Part shown: in pieces, positions 50,420-61,334 of the stretch
Layout of the letters: the number at the start of each line of letters is the position of its first letter
Numbering within the stretch: position 1 is the first letter of the stretch
DNA from: Paroedura picta
Lineage: Eukaryota; Chordata; Lepidosauria; Squamata; Gekkonidae
Reading direction: 5' to 3'
DNA: 64,000 nucleotides
Assembly (NCBI RefSeq): GCF_049243985.1
Contig: NC_135386.1
Coordinates: 12,051,328 to 12,115,327, forward strand
Translations under genes and position numbers: made by a program
Notes under the pieces: model-generated
What the model was told of the DNA's origin: nothing
The model's input: the letters and a program-made list of their open reading frames with translations, nothing else
Database searches by the model: none

Positions 50420-51312
50420 GAGCCCTCCTCTCTCCTTTCAAGTGGGGCGCTACTGGGTCCTGTACTTTTCAACATGTTTCTCAATGATCTGGATGAGGGG
50501 GTGGAAGTACTAATTGAATTTGCAGATGACACCAAATTGGGAGGAGTAGTGAACACCCCAGAAGATAAGAGTTCAACGAGATCTGAACACACTGGAAAAA
50601 TGGGCAAATGAGAACAAGATACAATTCAATAGGGACAAGTGTAGAGTTCTAGATCTGGGTCATGAAAATGAGAAGCAGGCAGACTGGATGGGGGATACGC
50701 TTCTTGGGGTACTTGTAGATTGTAAGCGAAATATGAGCCGACAGTGTGATGCGGCGGTAAAGAAAGAGAATGCAGTCAACATCAAACTCACACGATGTCA
50801 TAGTCCCACTGTATACTGCATTGGTCAGATTGTGCCTGGAGTCCTGTGGGCAATTCTGGAGGCCTCACTTCAAAAAGGACATGGACAAAATTGAGAGGAT
50901 ACAGAGGAGAGCATCAAGGATGATCCGGGGCCTGGGGACCAAGCCCTGTGCGGAAAGGCTGAGGGATTTGGGATTGTTCAGCCTGGAGAAGAGGTTGAGA
51001 GAGGACAGGATTGCTCTTTTAAAGTCTTTGAAAAGATTTCACTTGGAGGGCAGGGAGCAATTCCTGTTGGCAGCAGAGGAGAGGAACTACAGTAACAGTT
51101 TTCAGCTATGTGTAGAAGAGTACCAGCTATATGCCAGGAATTATTTTTTCACAGCCAGAGGACTGGGCTGGCTAAGGATGTGAGGAGCTCCCCCTCACTG
51201 GGGGCCGTCAAGCAGCGGCTGGACAGATCCTTCTCCTGGCTGCTTGAGGCTGATCCTGCATTGAGCATGGGGTGGGACTAGAAAGCCCCTTCCAACTCTA
51301 GGATTCTAATAT
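50420..51312 (+). mobile_element. CR1 LINE, C-terminal half, broken
   Basis: The frames encode GPVLFNMFLNDLDEGVEVLI and EFADDTKLGGVV (RT motif with the DD pair as ADD), LLGVLVDCKRNMSRQCDAAV, FKKDMDKIERIQRRASRMIR, GLFSLEKRLREDRIALLKSL and NSFQLCVEEYQLYARNYFF. It ends in the CR1 3' UTR and TTCTAGGATTCTA at 51295-51310. It is 5' truncated within the RT and has a few frame changes. Confidence 0.88.
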
Positions 51313-51544
51313 ATATGAAGAGGCAGGAGACATGGCACTACTGCTGGTCATTCATGTGCACTAGGAGCAGGTCTTTTTGCAATGTATCAAAAAAAACAGC
51401 AGCTCTCCTGGGGCTTGTGACCCAACAGGAGAGAGTCTAGGACCCAAAGGTTCAAGGCCACTGGTTTAAGGGCAAGGTCCAAATTTGAGTTCTGTTCCCT
51501 TGCCTCCCACCTTCCTCGTGTTATTTCCCCAGCCTCATATTACT

Positions 51545-51745
51545 GAGAACCAGTGTGGTCAAGCAGATAAGCAGACTAATTCCCTAAGAGACCTGGGTCC
51601 AAATCCCCCCCCCCTACCATGTAAGCTCGCCAGCCGACCGTGGGCTAGTCAAAAACTCTCAGCCTGGCCTACCTCACAGGGGGAGGAGGGGGAACGATGT
51701 TCTAAGCCGCTCTGAGCCCCAACTGGGGAGAAAGGCCAGTTCGGC
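51545..51745 (+). mobile_element. SINE related to the Sauria type, diverged
   Basis: GAGAACCAGTGTGGTCAAGC and CCTGGGTCCAAATCCCC resemble A- and B-box regions; CCTGGCCTACCTCACAGGGG and TAAGCCGCTCTGAGCCCC match the body. No TTC tail. Confidence 0.5.
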
Positions 51746-52961
51746 GATCACTGATGCCTGAGGCAGCCTGTAGGAAGCCTCCTATGAGCCGCCTCGGGCA
51801 TCGGTAACCGCTTAGGCAGCCAAACCGCACAACGGTAATTTCAAATACATCAGAAATGGAAAAATAATAATAATTCTGTCCCTCCTTCCTTCCTCATACG
51901 CCACGAGAGGACATTTTCTCCAACCTCAGTTTTGGGAAAGCAATCCTCCTACCCTGCCCTCTTTGTCTTCTGCTTAGGGACGAAGGCTGCCAAATGTGAA
52001 CAATCCGCTCACATCTCACTAAGTCCCAACTCTTCAAGGCAAAACATGATTTTTTAAAACACACACACTAAAACGGTCTGTTCAGCATGTCACAGGGCCT
52101 GGAAAGAGTTAACATGGCTGTCTGGTTGCCATGGCACTTTTTAAAGAGCAGCGGAGTTGATTACAACATCGGGAACCAAAAAGGAGGGGGGGGGGAGGAA
52201 AGGGGGGCATAAGGGAATGGGGGGAGAGGGAGGCAGGGGAGACAATATTCACTCCAGAGCTGGCAGCTGGACCAAAAGGGAATCCACACCCCATTAGCAT
52301 TCCCACCCAAACAAAGTGTATTTTCTCTGGCTGTTTGTGGAGCGTCGTGCTTCTTGGCTTCCTGGCAAGGCTGGCTTCGGCTAATCAGCAGCCTCTCAGC
52401 CCCAACAGAGAGCAGTGGAGGAGAGAGCTGCTGAGAGGTTATCAGGAGCAAATCTTTTCCTCATGCGCAGTTCTGCAGGGCCCGCAAAATGGAGCTCTTC
52501 CGCCAGGCACTTGGTCGAAGTCGACGGAATCAATGAATCAACCACATCTACTGGGCCCCCCAGGACCCCCCCTGAACTGATCAGCGTTTGGGGGTCATAG
52601 TTAATATGTTAACTGTTGCTACCATTAGTCATGTAATGCCATGTAGCCACTGTCAGCACTGCTGCCTATGTGATATTATTGACTTATACTGTAATTCTCC
52701 TTATGCTCTCCTGTTCTCTGTAGATGCAACTGGGCCTTGAACTAAAACAAAACGCAACTCGGCAGGCCAGCCTGAGAAAAAGGTGGACAAGGGTTTAGCA
52801 TACAGACTTTATAGATGTTTCTTGTTCAGATGACAATAAAATAACGTCTTGCTTTTAAAAAAAAAGCCTTCTTGTTTTTCGTAAGAGCGTTCCAAAACCA
52901 AGGATGAGATGACCACTCTAGCCTCCTCAGGACACGCAAATGTCTCGTCCTTCTCCTGGCC
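51746..52961. other. Downstream of MRPS11, no gene recognised
   Basis: A G run lies at 52187-52196 and a single X-box-like GGTTGCCATGGCAC at 52126. On the plus strand AATAAA at 52835 is followed 17 nt later by an A9 run, which looks like the 3' end of an inserted or expressed plus-strand RNA. On the minus strand TATAAA (52808-52813 in reverse) is a possible weak polyadenylation signal for MRPS11. Confidence 0.35.
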
Positions 52962-53069
52962 TCACAGCCTCCGTACCTTTCGTGGCCGGCAGCCGTTGTG
53001 CGGGATGGGGGTGTTGTCTGTGATGGAGACCACTTGCAGGCCCCCCATGGTGAGGCCTTGGATGGCGGC
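52962..53069 (-). CDS. MRPS11: MRPS11, exon 6 (residues 157-191, stop)
   Basis: Acceptor CCTTTTTCCAG, then [20 protein letters not shown] and [15 protein letters not shown] followed by TGA. The [13 protein letters not shown] block is the conserved C-terminal signature of bacterial-type S11, which contacts the small-subunit rRNA on the platform. It joins in phase 0 to exon 5 (GPGRL-AAIQG). Confidence 0.96.
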   Translation of the reverse strand, partial: AAIQGLTMGGLQVVSITDNTPIPHNGCRPRKVRRL

Positions 53070-53466
53070 CTGGAAAAAGGAGAGGGGCTTTTAGAGAGAA
53101 TTTCAGGCCTGCCAAGTGTCCCTGTAATCTCGGACTCTGTTTCCATGTTGGGGGGGGAGACAACTGCGGAGGGAAAAATGCCTTGGGCTCCCTCAGTGAG
53201 CTCAGGAAGGGCCCCCTCCTCGTTGGGTCTGCCTGCCCATTTTAAGGTCTGCACTTTCACTCTGCGTGTGCCCACTCTGAAGTACTAGGTGCATGAGCAT
53301 TAGATGACGGGGTCTCCTCAGCCGTGGCCCCCAATCTGAACTTCTCTTCTGGTGTTGCACGTACAAGCTTTTCAGACAGTGGATGGAAATATTTTTTCTT
53401 TTTCCGGGGAGTTTCAGGGCCCCTTCCCCTCCCTCCTTGTGCAGTTTCACCACTGTGCTGCCTTTA

Positions 53467-53740
53467 AAGGTAAAGGTATCCCCTGTGCAAGCACCGAGTC
53501 ATGTCTGACCCTTGGGGCGACGCCCTCTAGCGTTTTCTTGGCAGACTCAATACGGGGTGGTTTGCCAGTGCCTTCCCCAGTCATGACCGTTTACCCCCCA
53601 GCAGCAAGCTGGGTACTCATTTCACCGACCTCGGAAGGATGGAAGGCTGAGTCAACCTTGAGCCGGCTGCTGGGATCGAACTCCCAGCCTCATGGGCAAA
53701 GCTTTCAGACGGCTGCCTTACCACTCTGCGCCACAAGAGA
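53467..53740 (-). mobile_element. AAAGGTAAAGG SINE, full length
   Basis: Same family and orientation as 19671-19953. The exact 11-bp target duplication TGCTGCCTTTA is at 53456-53466 and 53753-53763, so this copy is young and intact. It lies in MRPS11 intron 5, in the same orientation as the gene. Confidence 0.88.
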
Positions 53741-54137
53741 CTCATTATCCCATGCTGCCTTTATCCCATCTTAAAGAAGGAAGGTGGAGGGGACTTTAAC
53801 CCTTTCTCCACCTGCTGCTTTCTTGTCAGAAAAAGCCACATTAGTTGTTTCATCCTTGGCAGTGGTGGGAAGAAGAGTTACCTGAAACATTCCCCCCCCC
53901 CCCCAAAGAGTACGAAACAGCAACAGGTCCTGCCTGACTGGAGATGAGGAGGGACCTGAATGGGGTGGTGGGAGGACCACAGCAGAGAGGGAAAGGGCAC
54001 ACGTGGGGGCGCTAGCCGAGGTGTGATAGAAAGCTGAAAGGGGCTCTCTGGAGCTGGCGTGCTCTTCGGGACGGGGACCTGTCTTTCGGGTTCACAGACA
54101 GTGTGGGAAGAAATACAGAGGAGGGGCAAGCACCTAC

Positions 54138-54203
54138 CAGTCGTCCGGGGCCCATGCCTTTCACCACCACGCGGACGTGGGATACTCCCTTGGCACACGC
54201 TTT
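54138..54203 (-). CDS. MRPS11: MRPS11, exon 5 (residues 135-156)
   Basis: Acceptor CCTACAG and donor CTG|GTAGGT bound 22 codons: KACAKGVSHVRVVVKGMGPG then RL. The VVVKGxGPGR segment is a hallmark of S11 proteins. Both junctions are phase 0. Confidence 0.95.
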
Positions 54204-54266
54204 CTGTAGGGGGTGGGGATGGGGAGAGAGACAGAAAACGATGTGTGCTTTTGGGTTCAGAACAGA

Positions 54267-54522
54267 ACTGCTTGGTGTCGTGGTTAAGAGCAGTGGACTC
54301 TAATCTGGAGAGCTGGGTTTGATTCCCCACTCCTCCACGTGCAGCCAACGCGATGATCTTGGGCCAGTCACAGTTCTCCAAGAGCTGTTTTGGCAGAGCA
54401 GTGCTTTCACAGCTCTCGCAGCCCCACCTCCTCATAGAGGAAGGGAAGCTGCTTTGAGACTCCTTCGCGTAGCGAAAGGCAGAGTATAAAAACCAACCCT
54501 TCTTTTTCTTCCTTCTTCTTCT
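54267..54522 (+). mobile_element. Sauria-type SINE, near full length
   Basis: Head CTTGGTGTCGTGGTTAAGAG, B box GGGTTTGATTCC, body GCCAGTCACAGTTCTCCAAG, CTTTGAGACTCCTTCGCGTA and an AACCAACCC plus TTC-rich tail. It is antisense within MRPS11 intron 4. Confidence 0.82.
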
Positions 54523-55679
54523 CTCGCCACAGCTCGCCCTTCCTTGACGCCCTCCCACTTCTAGCAGAGAAGCCCTAACTAGGGCTTTTTTGTTCTCTTG
54601 CCTTCCTATTCAAACAGCACACACCGCTTGGCTTACACAAAAGCATCCGTCCCCAGTGAGGGAGACTGGCTGGGCTAATCAGCACAAGCAAACAAGCTCC
54701 CTCCAATCAATCAAACCCGGGAGTGATAGAAGTAGCAACCGTCAAAAAACCCTGAACGATCTCAGGGCAAACTATAAAAGCGAATTCGTTTCAAAGCCTC
54801 TTCTAGACAAACCCATCTCTGTGCCACTGTGCAACGGCAAGAGGGCACACCCAGGGCACACCCAGGCACCCCCCCCCCCGAGGTCTCGTGGCTGACCTAA
54901 GCAGCTCTGCAGGGAATCCTTCGGATGCTGGCCACAAGCAGCACTCTGAAACAGGACTGGGAATGGATGAAGATCATGCGCTGGGTGTGACATTTTGTGT
55001 CCTTGTTTGCTTAAATGGTAGCCGCACGTGAGGGAAATGGGAGGCACAACTCCCCACTTCCCACATGTGTAGCTGACATTTTAGTGAACAAGGGACACAA
55101 AACTGGCATAGCGCTTCTGGTGTTATGCTGGGGTGTGTGTGTGTTCCAGCTATGTTTTGGAGGACCCCACGGTTTCCATTAAGGGAACAACTTTCTTTGG
55201 TGCAAAAGAACTTGTTTGCCTCATCTGCAGCTGGCCGGTGGTAGGTTTAAACTAATCCTGCGTGGCGTGTTGTTCTCTTTCTCATGCATTGTGTTAAATG
55301 GGGGGGGGGCATTGTAGAAGGGGGGAAGCGGGTGCTCTCTGAGGTATGCAAAGGAGACAAAAGGCAAGTGGACACTGCAGGCTTGCATGCAAAACACCTT
55401 GTGTGCATTTCTATCTCTCGTGAAGATCTAATTCCAAACTGGCTATCGGAGAACCTCCGCGTTCACTACTTTGGTGGATTAAAACTGCCACCTAGTGGCT
55501 ATCTCTAACTACTTCATCTCCAGTTCTCAACCTTCCTAATGCCGTGACCTTTTAATCCAGTTCCTCACGTTGTGGTGACTACCCCTGGACTAGAGCAACA
55601 GACTCCAGGGAGCTGGGACATTCTTCCAGCAGTTTTCTTGGACTCTTTCCAGTTCTCGGAAGAGAGAAGGAGCCCCCCA

Positions 55680-55751
55680 AATGTTCGCTGGCAGGGGCTC
55701 ATGGGAACTGTAGTCCATGGACATCTGGAGGGCCGCAGTTTGACTACCCTT
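55680..55751. mobile_element. Palindromic hAT MITE, right half only
   Basis: TGTTCGCTGGCAGGGGCTCA through ACTGTAGTCCATGGACATCT to GCCGCAGTTTGACTACCC. The left arm is absent. Confidence 0.8.
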
Positions 55752-56212
55752 GGTCAACACAGTTAAATGCATCTGGCCCTCGCTGACCCGCAACAAGGCT
55801 GGGGCTTCCACCCAATGTGCCCTGATTGGAAAGCAGCCCCCAATCCCACAGCTGTGAAAAGAAGCTGCCAGATCTCCTTGGCTCTTCTTTTGCACATTGC
55901 AAAATTTTACTTGGGAAGAGGACCTTTGGCACAGAGTGTGCTCATGGTTTCTGTTCCTAGTGAGTTCTGTCTATCGTACTTCCAACTTGCTCTTCCCCAG
56001 GAGTTCTTCCACGGGGTGTGTGTACCAATTTCTCACCCCCCGTTCTTGCCTTACAACAACCCCCAGGGCCGCTTTGGCAGAGAGAGCCCAAAAGCCGATG
56101 AGTTGGAAAAGCTCATGAGTTTGCCCCCTCCAGGGTTTGGCACGACCTCCCCAGTAGGGCTCAGTTGCGACAAGGCTGTTTCCGGGGTGCAGCCAGAGGC
56201 AGCCATGCTTAC

Positions 56213-56342
56213 CGCTCCTGCCGAGATCCCGGTGGTTTGGGCGGCGACCGCAGTGCCCTTCTTGGTATTCTTGAATCCTTCTGAACCGCAAGTCACCCGG
56301 GTCACAAAGGCGTTCTGATGCGTGACAACATGGACGTGAGTG
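56213..56342 (-). CDS. MRPS11: MRPS11, exon 4 (residues 91-134)
   Basis: Acceptor CCCACAG|C completes Asn91; the exon encodes THVHVVTHQNAFVTRVTCGS then EGFKNTKKGTAVAAQTTGIS and AGA, ending at donor GCG|GTAAGC in phase 0. The N-N-T..V.V and CGxEGF-N-KKGT..AAQ blocks match the S11 core fold. Confidence 0.96.
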
Positions 56343-56754
56343 CTGTGGGCACAAGCGGGACTCTATCAGAAATCCACATGCAAGGCTCTTCCCTCTTCCC
56401 CCTCTGGCTCTTAAGGAGACCAGCCACACCAGAAGGGGATTGGAGCGTTTTGCCCGCCACTACAGAATGCTCCCCGAAGCAGACAGAAGCCTGCTTGCAG
56501 GACGTACATGCGATGAACATATCCATCCCAGCTTGAAGCACAGTCATGCCTGGATCGGGGAAAGCTAGGTCCGTTTAGCCGCAGAAAGGCAGTCTGGAAG
56601 CCACCCAATAAGATCGGGGCTGTTCAAGAGCAGAGGCAGCTCCCCTTCAGTGGGTGGGGGAGGAAAGGTTTCTAGCCGGGACAAGGAACAACCCCCTCTG
56701 CCCACCTGTATCCCCTCAGCACCTCCCCACGTGAAGGACAAACTCATCTCTTAC

Positions 56755-56853
56755 TTGTTATACGTAGCTTTGATATAAACAACGGGGATCTCGTCATATT
56801 TCTTTCCGGCCCAACGAAGAGCACTCTCCTTTCCGGGCACAGGGGGGTGAAAG
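56755..56853 (-). CDS. MRPS11: MRPS11, exon 3 (residues 58-91)
   Basis: Acceptor CATTTTAG|C completes Ser58; then [20 protein letters not shown] and [12 protein letters not shown], ending AA|GTAAGA in phase 2. It matches the human segment [20 protein letters not shown] closely. Confidence 0.96.
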
Positions 56854-57394
56854 CTAAAATGGAAGAAAAATGCATGTGGGAATGTCCCATTAGCTATCAA
56901 AAACAAATTGTGAAAAGGATCGGGTCATGCACCCCCCCCCCCCAATTCAGAATCCCTCATCAGTCTGGCCAGGAAGAAATGTTCTCCCCGATCCCAACGT
57001 GGCAATCGGCATTTCCTTGAGCACGCAAGAAAGGGCCACAAGAGCTAAGCACGGACACGGTCCCCTCTCAGTCTCAATCTGCCTACGCTCACAGAATCAG
57101 CAAGTTTACGCATTAGCCCCTGTCCTTGCCTATAACTGGTACACAGTCAAATTACGGCATGCTATTTTTTCAACATCGGTACTCCCTGGGATATGTTAGG
57201 AAGGAAAATAATCTTATGGCTCTCCTGAGCTGCTTGTTCACCTTCAGTCTTCCAAAGATATTCTAAACCGTGCAAACCAAAAGCCATCGGTAAGCAATTT
57301 CAAGAGTTTATGGCCATCGGCAAGAAGAGCTGGATCCAAATCTGGAAGTCTGAAAACATTTCAAAACCCGTTTTAAAAAATCTATAGCTTAAGC

Positions 57395-57530
57395 CAGGGG
57401 TAGTCAAACTGTGGCCCTCCAGATGTCCATGGACTACAATTCCCAGGAGCCCCTGCCAGCAAATGCTGGCAGGGGCTTCTGGGAATTGTAGTCCATGGAC
57501 ATCTGGAGGGCCACAGTTTGACTACCCCTG
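57395..57530. mobile_element. Palindromic hAT MITE, complete
   Basis: A 136-bp palindrome in MRPS11 intron 2, beginning CAGGGGTAGTCAAACTGTGG, centre CCAGCAAATGCTGG. Target duplications GCTTAAGC and GCTTAAGG (7 of 8), TA at positions 4-5. Confidence 0.93.
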
Positions 57531-57539
57531 GCTTAAGGC

Positions 57540-57720
57540 AACATGCCTGGAGTGGCCTGAATAGCCCAGGGTAGCCCAATCTAATCAGAGCCTGGAAGCT
57601 AAGCGGGATTCCTACACAGAGGCCAGCAACGGCCAGCCACCTCTGGATGTCTCTTGACATCTGACAGGGTCACCAAACTTCAGTTGCAACTTGATGCCTC
57701 ACTTGACCTTTACTATGTCT
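57540..57720 (+). mobile_element. 5S rRNA-derived SINE
   Basis: GAATAGCCCAGGGTAGCCCA, ATCTAATCAGAGCCTGGAAG and CTAAGCGGGATTCC parallel 5S rRNA in sense orientation; CAGTTGCAACTTGATGCC is the family tail. Confidence 0.65.
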
Positions 57721-57823
57721 GGATCACATGCTGGGGCTTGGTTCCCCCAGGGTGTCCAGAACAGTTTCTTCAGAGGAGAGATGGTGCATGTTGCATCCCA
57801 TAGAGCTTTTGAAGCCTCCTCAC

Positions 57824-57943
57824 CTGAAGTCTTTGTTCTTTGGGATCTCAGGTTCTTCAGTGGCTTCACTGGCCGGGTTCTCAGTGACACCCTGATGGCT
57901 CTGGACACTGCTGTGCACACTTTGAATTAGGGCAACGCGGCAG
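57824..57943 (-). CDS. MRPS11: MRPS11, exon 2 (residues 18-58)
   Basis: Acceptor TCTCACAACAG|C completes Gly18, followed by CRVALIQSVHSSVQSHQGVT and ENPASEATEEPEIPKNKDF, ending AG|GTGAGG. This is the poorly conserved linker between targeting peptide and S11 core, so it was placed by splice phase, total length and the join DF-S-FHPP rather than by strong similarity. Confidence 0.85.
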
Positions 57944-58004
57944 CTGTTGTGAGAACAGGAAAAGCAGGAGAAAAAACAGGAGAAAATCATAAGGATAGAT
58001 TCAA

Positions 58005-58112
58005 GTGGGGAGCCGTGTTGGTCTGAAGTAGCATAATGAAATCAGAGTCCAGGAACACTTTTAAGACCAATGAAGATTTATTCAGGGCATGAGCTTTTGA
58101 GTGCAAGCAATA
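58005..58112 (-). mobile_element. Repeat end of the 16.3-kb type, truncated
   Basis: GGAGCCGTGTTGGTCTGAAG, AAGACCAATGAAGATTTATT and CAGGGCATGAGCTTTTGAGT are shared with 16262-16530. In reverse the last part carries half of the hammerhead-like hairpin, then breaks off. Confidence 0.6.
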
Positions 58113-58240
58113 CGGTTGAGCAGATATGGGGCAGAGCCTGACACAAAAGCTGCCAGTTCAGCAGAAGTATACAGATAACTGGGGGAAGGAATGGGGGAGG
58201 CAGCTGACAGAAGGTGGCAGTGGGCAAGCTGTCGATGTAT

Positions 58241-58308
58241 GCTTCATTCATTCATTCATTCATTCATTCATTCATTCATTCATTCATTCATTCATTCATT
58301 CATTCATT
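58241..58308. repeat. (ATTC)n microsatellite
   Basis: About 17 uninterrupted CATT units. Confidence 0.95.
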
Positions 58309-59559
58309 TCCCTCTCCTCCATTCTTACAACAACGACCCTGCCTATTAGGCCAGGCTGAGCCTTTGTGATGGGCAGAACTCACCCAGCAAACTTCCATGA
58401 TTGAAGGAGGAAGGACCCCTGGCGTCCCATCTGGCACTTTACCCACTATGCCATGCTGGCCCAAGAGAGAGGTCAGGTTCCTTGCTGGCTGGCAATGCTG
58501 TCCTTACAGTTTCCTTCTTGGGGTGGTGGGGGGAGTGATAGCAAAGGTGATCCACCTTTACAGGTGTACAGGAAGGGCTGCGATTTAGCAGCACTGCAGG
58601 GTGGATCCCAGGCATCTCTGCTTGAAAGGTGCTTGGGGAACAGGTGTAAGAAAGACCCAGGAGCCGGAGGGCTGCCCATTAAAAGTTGGCAGCTTGTGAT
58701 CCAGTACATGAGGCAGTGTTAGATGCCAATTCCCATAGCACATTGAGCTTGGGGCTCTTGCTGGGGAGTGCAGCTATACCCTAGACTGAAGAACGGAACA
58801 CTCCTTCTCTCGGGAATGGCTGTCTTCTTCCACTGAGGGCACAGCTTCATGAGGGACGCCCATGGAGCAGTGAGGGAGGAAAGGGACAGCCACTCAGCCA
58901 GCCAGATCATCCGAATCAACCCTGGCAATCAACGGGGTGACACATGTGGCAGCCGGATCGCCCGAGGGCTGCCCATCAGAGTTGACAGCCTTCTGATCCA
59001 GTATATGAGGCAGCATTAAAGTTGCCAGAGCAACTCCCAAAGCTTTCCCCGTCTAGTCCCTTGCTGCAGTTAATGCTTTACTCCCTCGGAAACATTTCTC
59101 GGCCCTTTTAAAAAAGCCTCTGTTGGCACACACGCTTGGCATGGCTCTAATGAGTTATCTTTTATTTACTGCATGCTAAGTTTTGGATTGCTAAGCTGCA
59201 GCTGCTAATTTACCAATGAAGTACCCTGAAGGAGGCCTGCGAGTGAGAAGCGGAAGTTTTTAATTCTGAAGCTATTAATATTCAGTCACCACTGAACTTT
59301 CATTGTCTAATCACAACTGTTTTTTTTGATTTGGCACTTGTTTAACTATTCATGTGATTATATTTTGGGTTTTCATGCTGCATGTACAGTACATTCCACA
59401 ATTTAAAGATTGTTGTTCGTTAAAGGTTGTCAGGTACAAGGATCTAATCGACTGTATACACAACTAAATAAAGAGAGCTGCTTTTTCTGAAGGTTATTTT
59501 TGAGATCACATTTTTTTCTGTGTGCCTTGTGGGCATCATGTTGCATAATACTTGATGTC

Positions 59560-60055
59560 CCGGCTCTATTTATTTATTTGATTATATTTCTATACAGCCC
59601 TCCCGTGAGGCTTAGGGTGGTTTATATAAAACATGGAGGGTATATATTGAATCATGATACAATATTAACAATACTCATAACAGTGGGTTCCAAATAAACA
59701 GCAGGATTACAACAGTCTATAACACAATGATAACTTTTATAATGTCTAACATGAACCCATAGGGAGGTCGGTTTAGATTCAGTTCTCTGTGGGGATGTCT
59801 CAGGACCAGCAGACGGTGTTTGGTGAGTCTACCTCAACCAAATGTCTGGTGGAGGAGCTCCCTTTTACAGGTCCTACGGAATTGTGACATCTCTTCAGGG
59901 AGCTCGTTCCACCAATGGGGGCCAGGACACAGAAAGCCCTGGTTGAGGACCAACGTGCTTCTCTGGGGCCAGGGATCTCCAACCAGTTGGTGGTGGCAGA
60001 GCGTTGGGCTCTTTTGGGGGAATAGGCTGGGAGGCGGTCTCTCAGGATCATTGTT
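59560..60055 (-). mobile_element. L2-like LINE 3' end
   Basis: TTTATTTATTTGATTATATT, TTAGGGTGGTTTATATAAAA, GGGAGCTCGTTCCACCAATG, AGAAAGCCCTGGTTGAGGAC and GGGAGGCGGTCTCTCAGG follow the order of the copy at 17.7 kb. Confidence 0.7.
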
Positions 60056-60239
60056 TAATCTTTTCAGAATGCATTTCTTTCAAGTCAGATCCTTGGTCAA
60101 TCAAGGTCAATATTGTGTACTCTGACTGGCAGCAGCTCTCCAGAGCAGGCTTTCTCAATCAGGGTTTTATGAAACCTTGCAAGGGTTTCTCTGATCAGGC
60201 ACGAATTTATATATATAAATATATAAATATAAATATATA

Positions 60240-60408
60240 TTGGAATAGGCTGCCTAAGGAGGTGGTGAGCTCCCCCTCACTGGCAGTTTTCAAGCAAAGG
60301 TTGGATACACACTTTTCTTGGATGCTTTAGGATGCTTTGGTCTGATCCTGCGTTGAGCAGGGGGTTGGACTAGATGGCCTCTATGACCCCTTCCAACTCT
60401 ATGATTAT
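60240..60408 (+). mobile_element. CR1 LINE 3' end
   Basis: GGAATAGGCTGCCTAAGGAG (encodes RLPKEVV), CAAGCAAAGGTTGGATACAC and GGGGGTTGGACTAGATGGCC then CCAACTCTATGATTATA. Confidence 0.8.
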
Positions 60409-60835
60409 ATACATATACATATATACACATACATATATCCCCCCCTCCCCAAATGGCCAATGATGGTGGTCTTGGAGGGGGTGGGAAGGGGACACGGTCC
60501 CCTTGCTGGCCTGCTGGTGTCTGGTGGTAGTGTGAAAGTGATGTCACTTCAGTGTTAAAAGACAAATAAAGAGTGCAAATCTAACTTTTTGAACAATAAC
60601 AAGTAATTGCAACACTCCTACGGCCAGGGAAGGCTTGTTGGTAGCGTGTGAGAGGGTGGGGAAGAAGCTGAGTGCAAATCTCCCCTCTGCCATGAGCATC
60701 ACTGCCCTTGGATCACTCTTTTCAACCCAGCCTACTCTTAGGGCTGTTGTGTAGACAAGGAAGAACTGTGCAAATCGCCTGCCTTCTTCTAAAGCCCCCC
60801 TCCTCCGACTTTTAACAGACGGGCCCTAAAGAATG

Positions 60836-60896
60836 AGAGAATCCTAGAGTGGGAAGGGGCCATTTAGTCCAACCTCCTGCTCAATGCAGGATCAGC
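60836..60896 (-). mobile_element. CR1 LINE 3' tail
   Basis: AGAATCCTAGAGTGGGAAGG, GGCCATTTAGTCCAACCTCC, TGCTCAATGCAGGATCAGCC is the reverse of the CR1 terminus. Confidence 0.7.
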
Positions 60897-61018
60897 CAAA
60901 CGGGGACTCTTTAGAGGTACATGGACTACAATTCCCATGAGCCCCTGCCAGCATGGTGCTAGTAGGGGCTCATGGGAATTGCAGTCCATGGACCTCTAAA
61001 GAGCCCCCGTTTGACCGC
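60897..61018. mobile_element. Palindromic hAT MITE, diverged subfamily
   Basis: A palindrome with outer arms CAAACGGGGACTCTTTAGAG and the family's inner part ACTACAATTCCCATGAGCCC. The outer arm differs from all other copies (TTTAGAGG in place of the CCCTCCAGATG block). It ends 70 bp from the MRPS11 exon 1 donor. Confidence 0.75.
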
Positions 61019-61087
61019 CGCTGAAACACCCCCGCCCCCATTTCCTCGCCACTCTGCCTCCCCCCCGCCCAGCCTGCGACCTCTTAC

Positions 61088-61140
61088 CCAGAACAGCCCT
61101 GCAGCAGGCTCCGCCGAGCAACCGCCAAGGCAGCAATCAT
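61088..61140 (-). CDS. MRPS11: MRPS11, exon 1 (residues 1-18) and gene summary
   Basis: MRPS11 is uS11m of the mitochondrial small ribosomal subunit, on the platform near the mRNA exit. Exon 1 encodes MIAALAVARRSLLQGCS plus two bases of Gly18, with donor GG|GTAAGAG; the basic, Ser/Leu-rich start fits a mitochondrial targeting peptide. Joined with the exons at 57.8, 56.8, 56.2, 54.1 and 53.0 kb it makes 576 nt, 191 residues, against 194 in human as I remember it. I chose the ATG at 61140 because it gives the normal length; an in-frame ATG at 61305 would add 55 residues and run into MRPL46. The core S11 domain is roughly residues 75-191. The gene is divergent from MRPL46. Confidence 0.88.
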
Positions 61141-61334
61141 GGTCCTCCCGCGCCACCGTCCCGCCACCCTGCGAGAAACTCTTAGACCATAGAGTTGCGG
61201 GGATAGAGCGGCACAGGGACAGAACTTCCGGTGCAAAAGGGCAAAGCGCGTTGGAGGGGGCCCGCGGTGCAATGTGGGAAGAGCAGGCGCCACCCCCCCG
61301 CCCATGTACAGCCACCGCGCTGCATTGTGGGAAG
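61141..61334. promoter_or_regulatory. Bidirectional MRPS11/MRPL46 promoter
   Basis: Only 194 bp separate the two start codons. The stretch is CpG rich, lacks TATA and contains ACTTCCGG (61224-61231), a canonical ETS/GABP (NRF-2) site in reverse, common in nuclear genes for mitochondrial proteins. Two copies of GCAWTGTGGGAAGA (61268 and 61322) resemble half of a ZNF143/THAP11 site. The second runs straight into the MRPL46 start. Confidence 0.75.

Larger units (their letters stand above)
54204..56212 (-). other. MRPS11: MRPS11 intron 4
   Basis: The intron contains an antisense Sauria SINE, a C run near 54870 and a half copy of the palindromic hAT element. No further exon recognised. Confidence 0.6.
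57944..61087 (-). other. MRPS11: MRPS11 intron 1
   Basis: The intron holds the decayed hammerhead-type repeat (58.0-58.1 kb), an ATTC microsatellite, an L2-like tail, CR1 tails, a diverged palindromic hAT copy next to exon 1, and a repeat-free AT-rich stretch at 59.09-59.31 kb. Confidence 0.6.

Noticed and set aside
45636-51183. Open frames with reverse-transcriptase similarity
   Set aside because: They are pieces of CR1 LINE copies, not host genes.
57540-57720. Possible functional 5S rRNA gene
   Set aside because: Only part of 5S is present, it is diverged, and the same 3' half occurs in other dispersed copies.
61141-61305. Start of MRPS11 at the in-frame ATG at 61305
   Set aside because: It would add 55 residues unlike any MRPS11 I know and overlap the MRPL46 promoter; the ATG at 61140 gives the family length.
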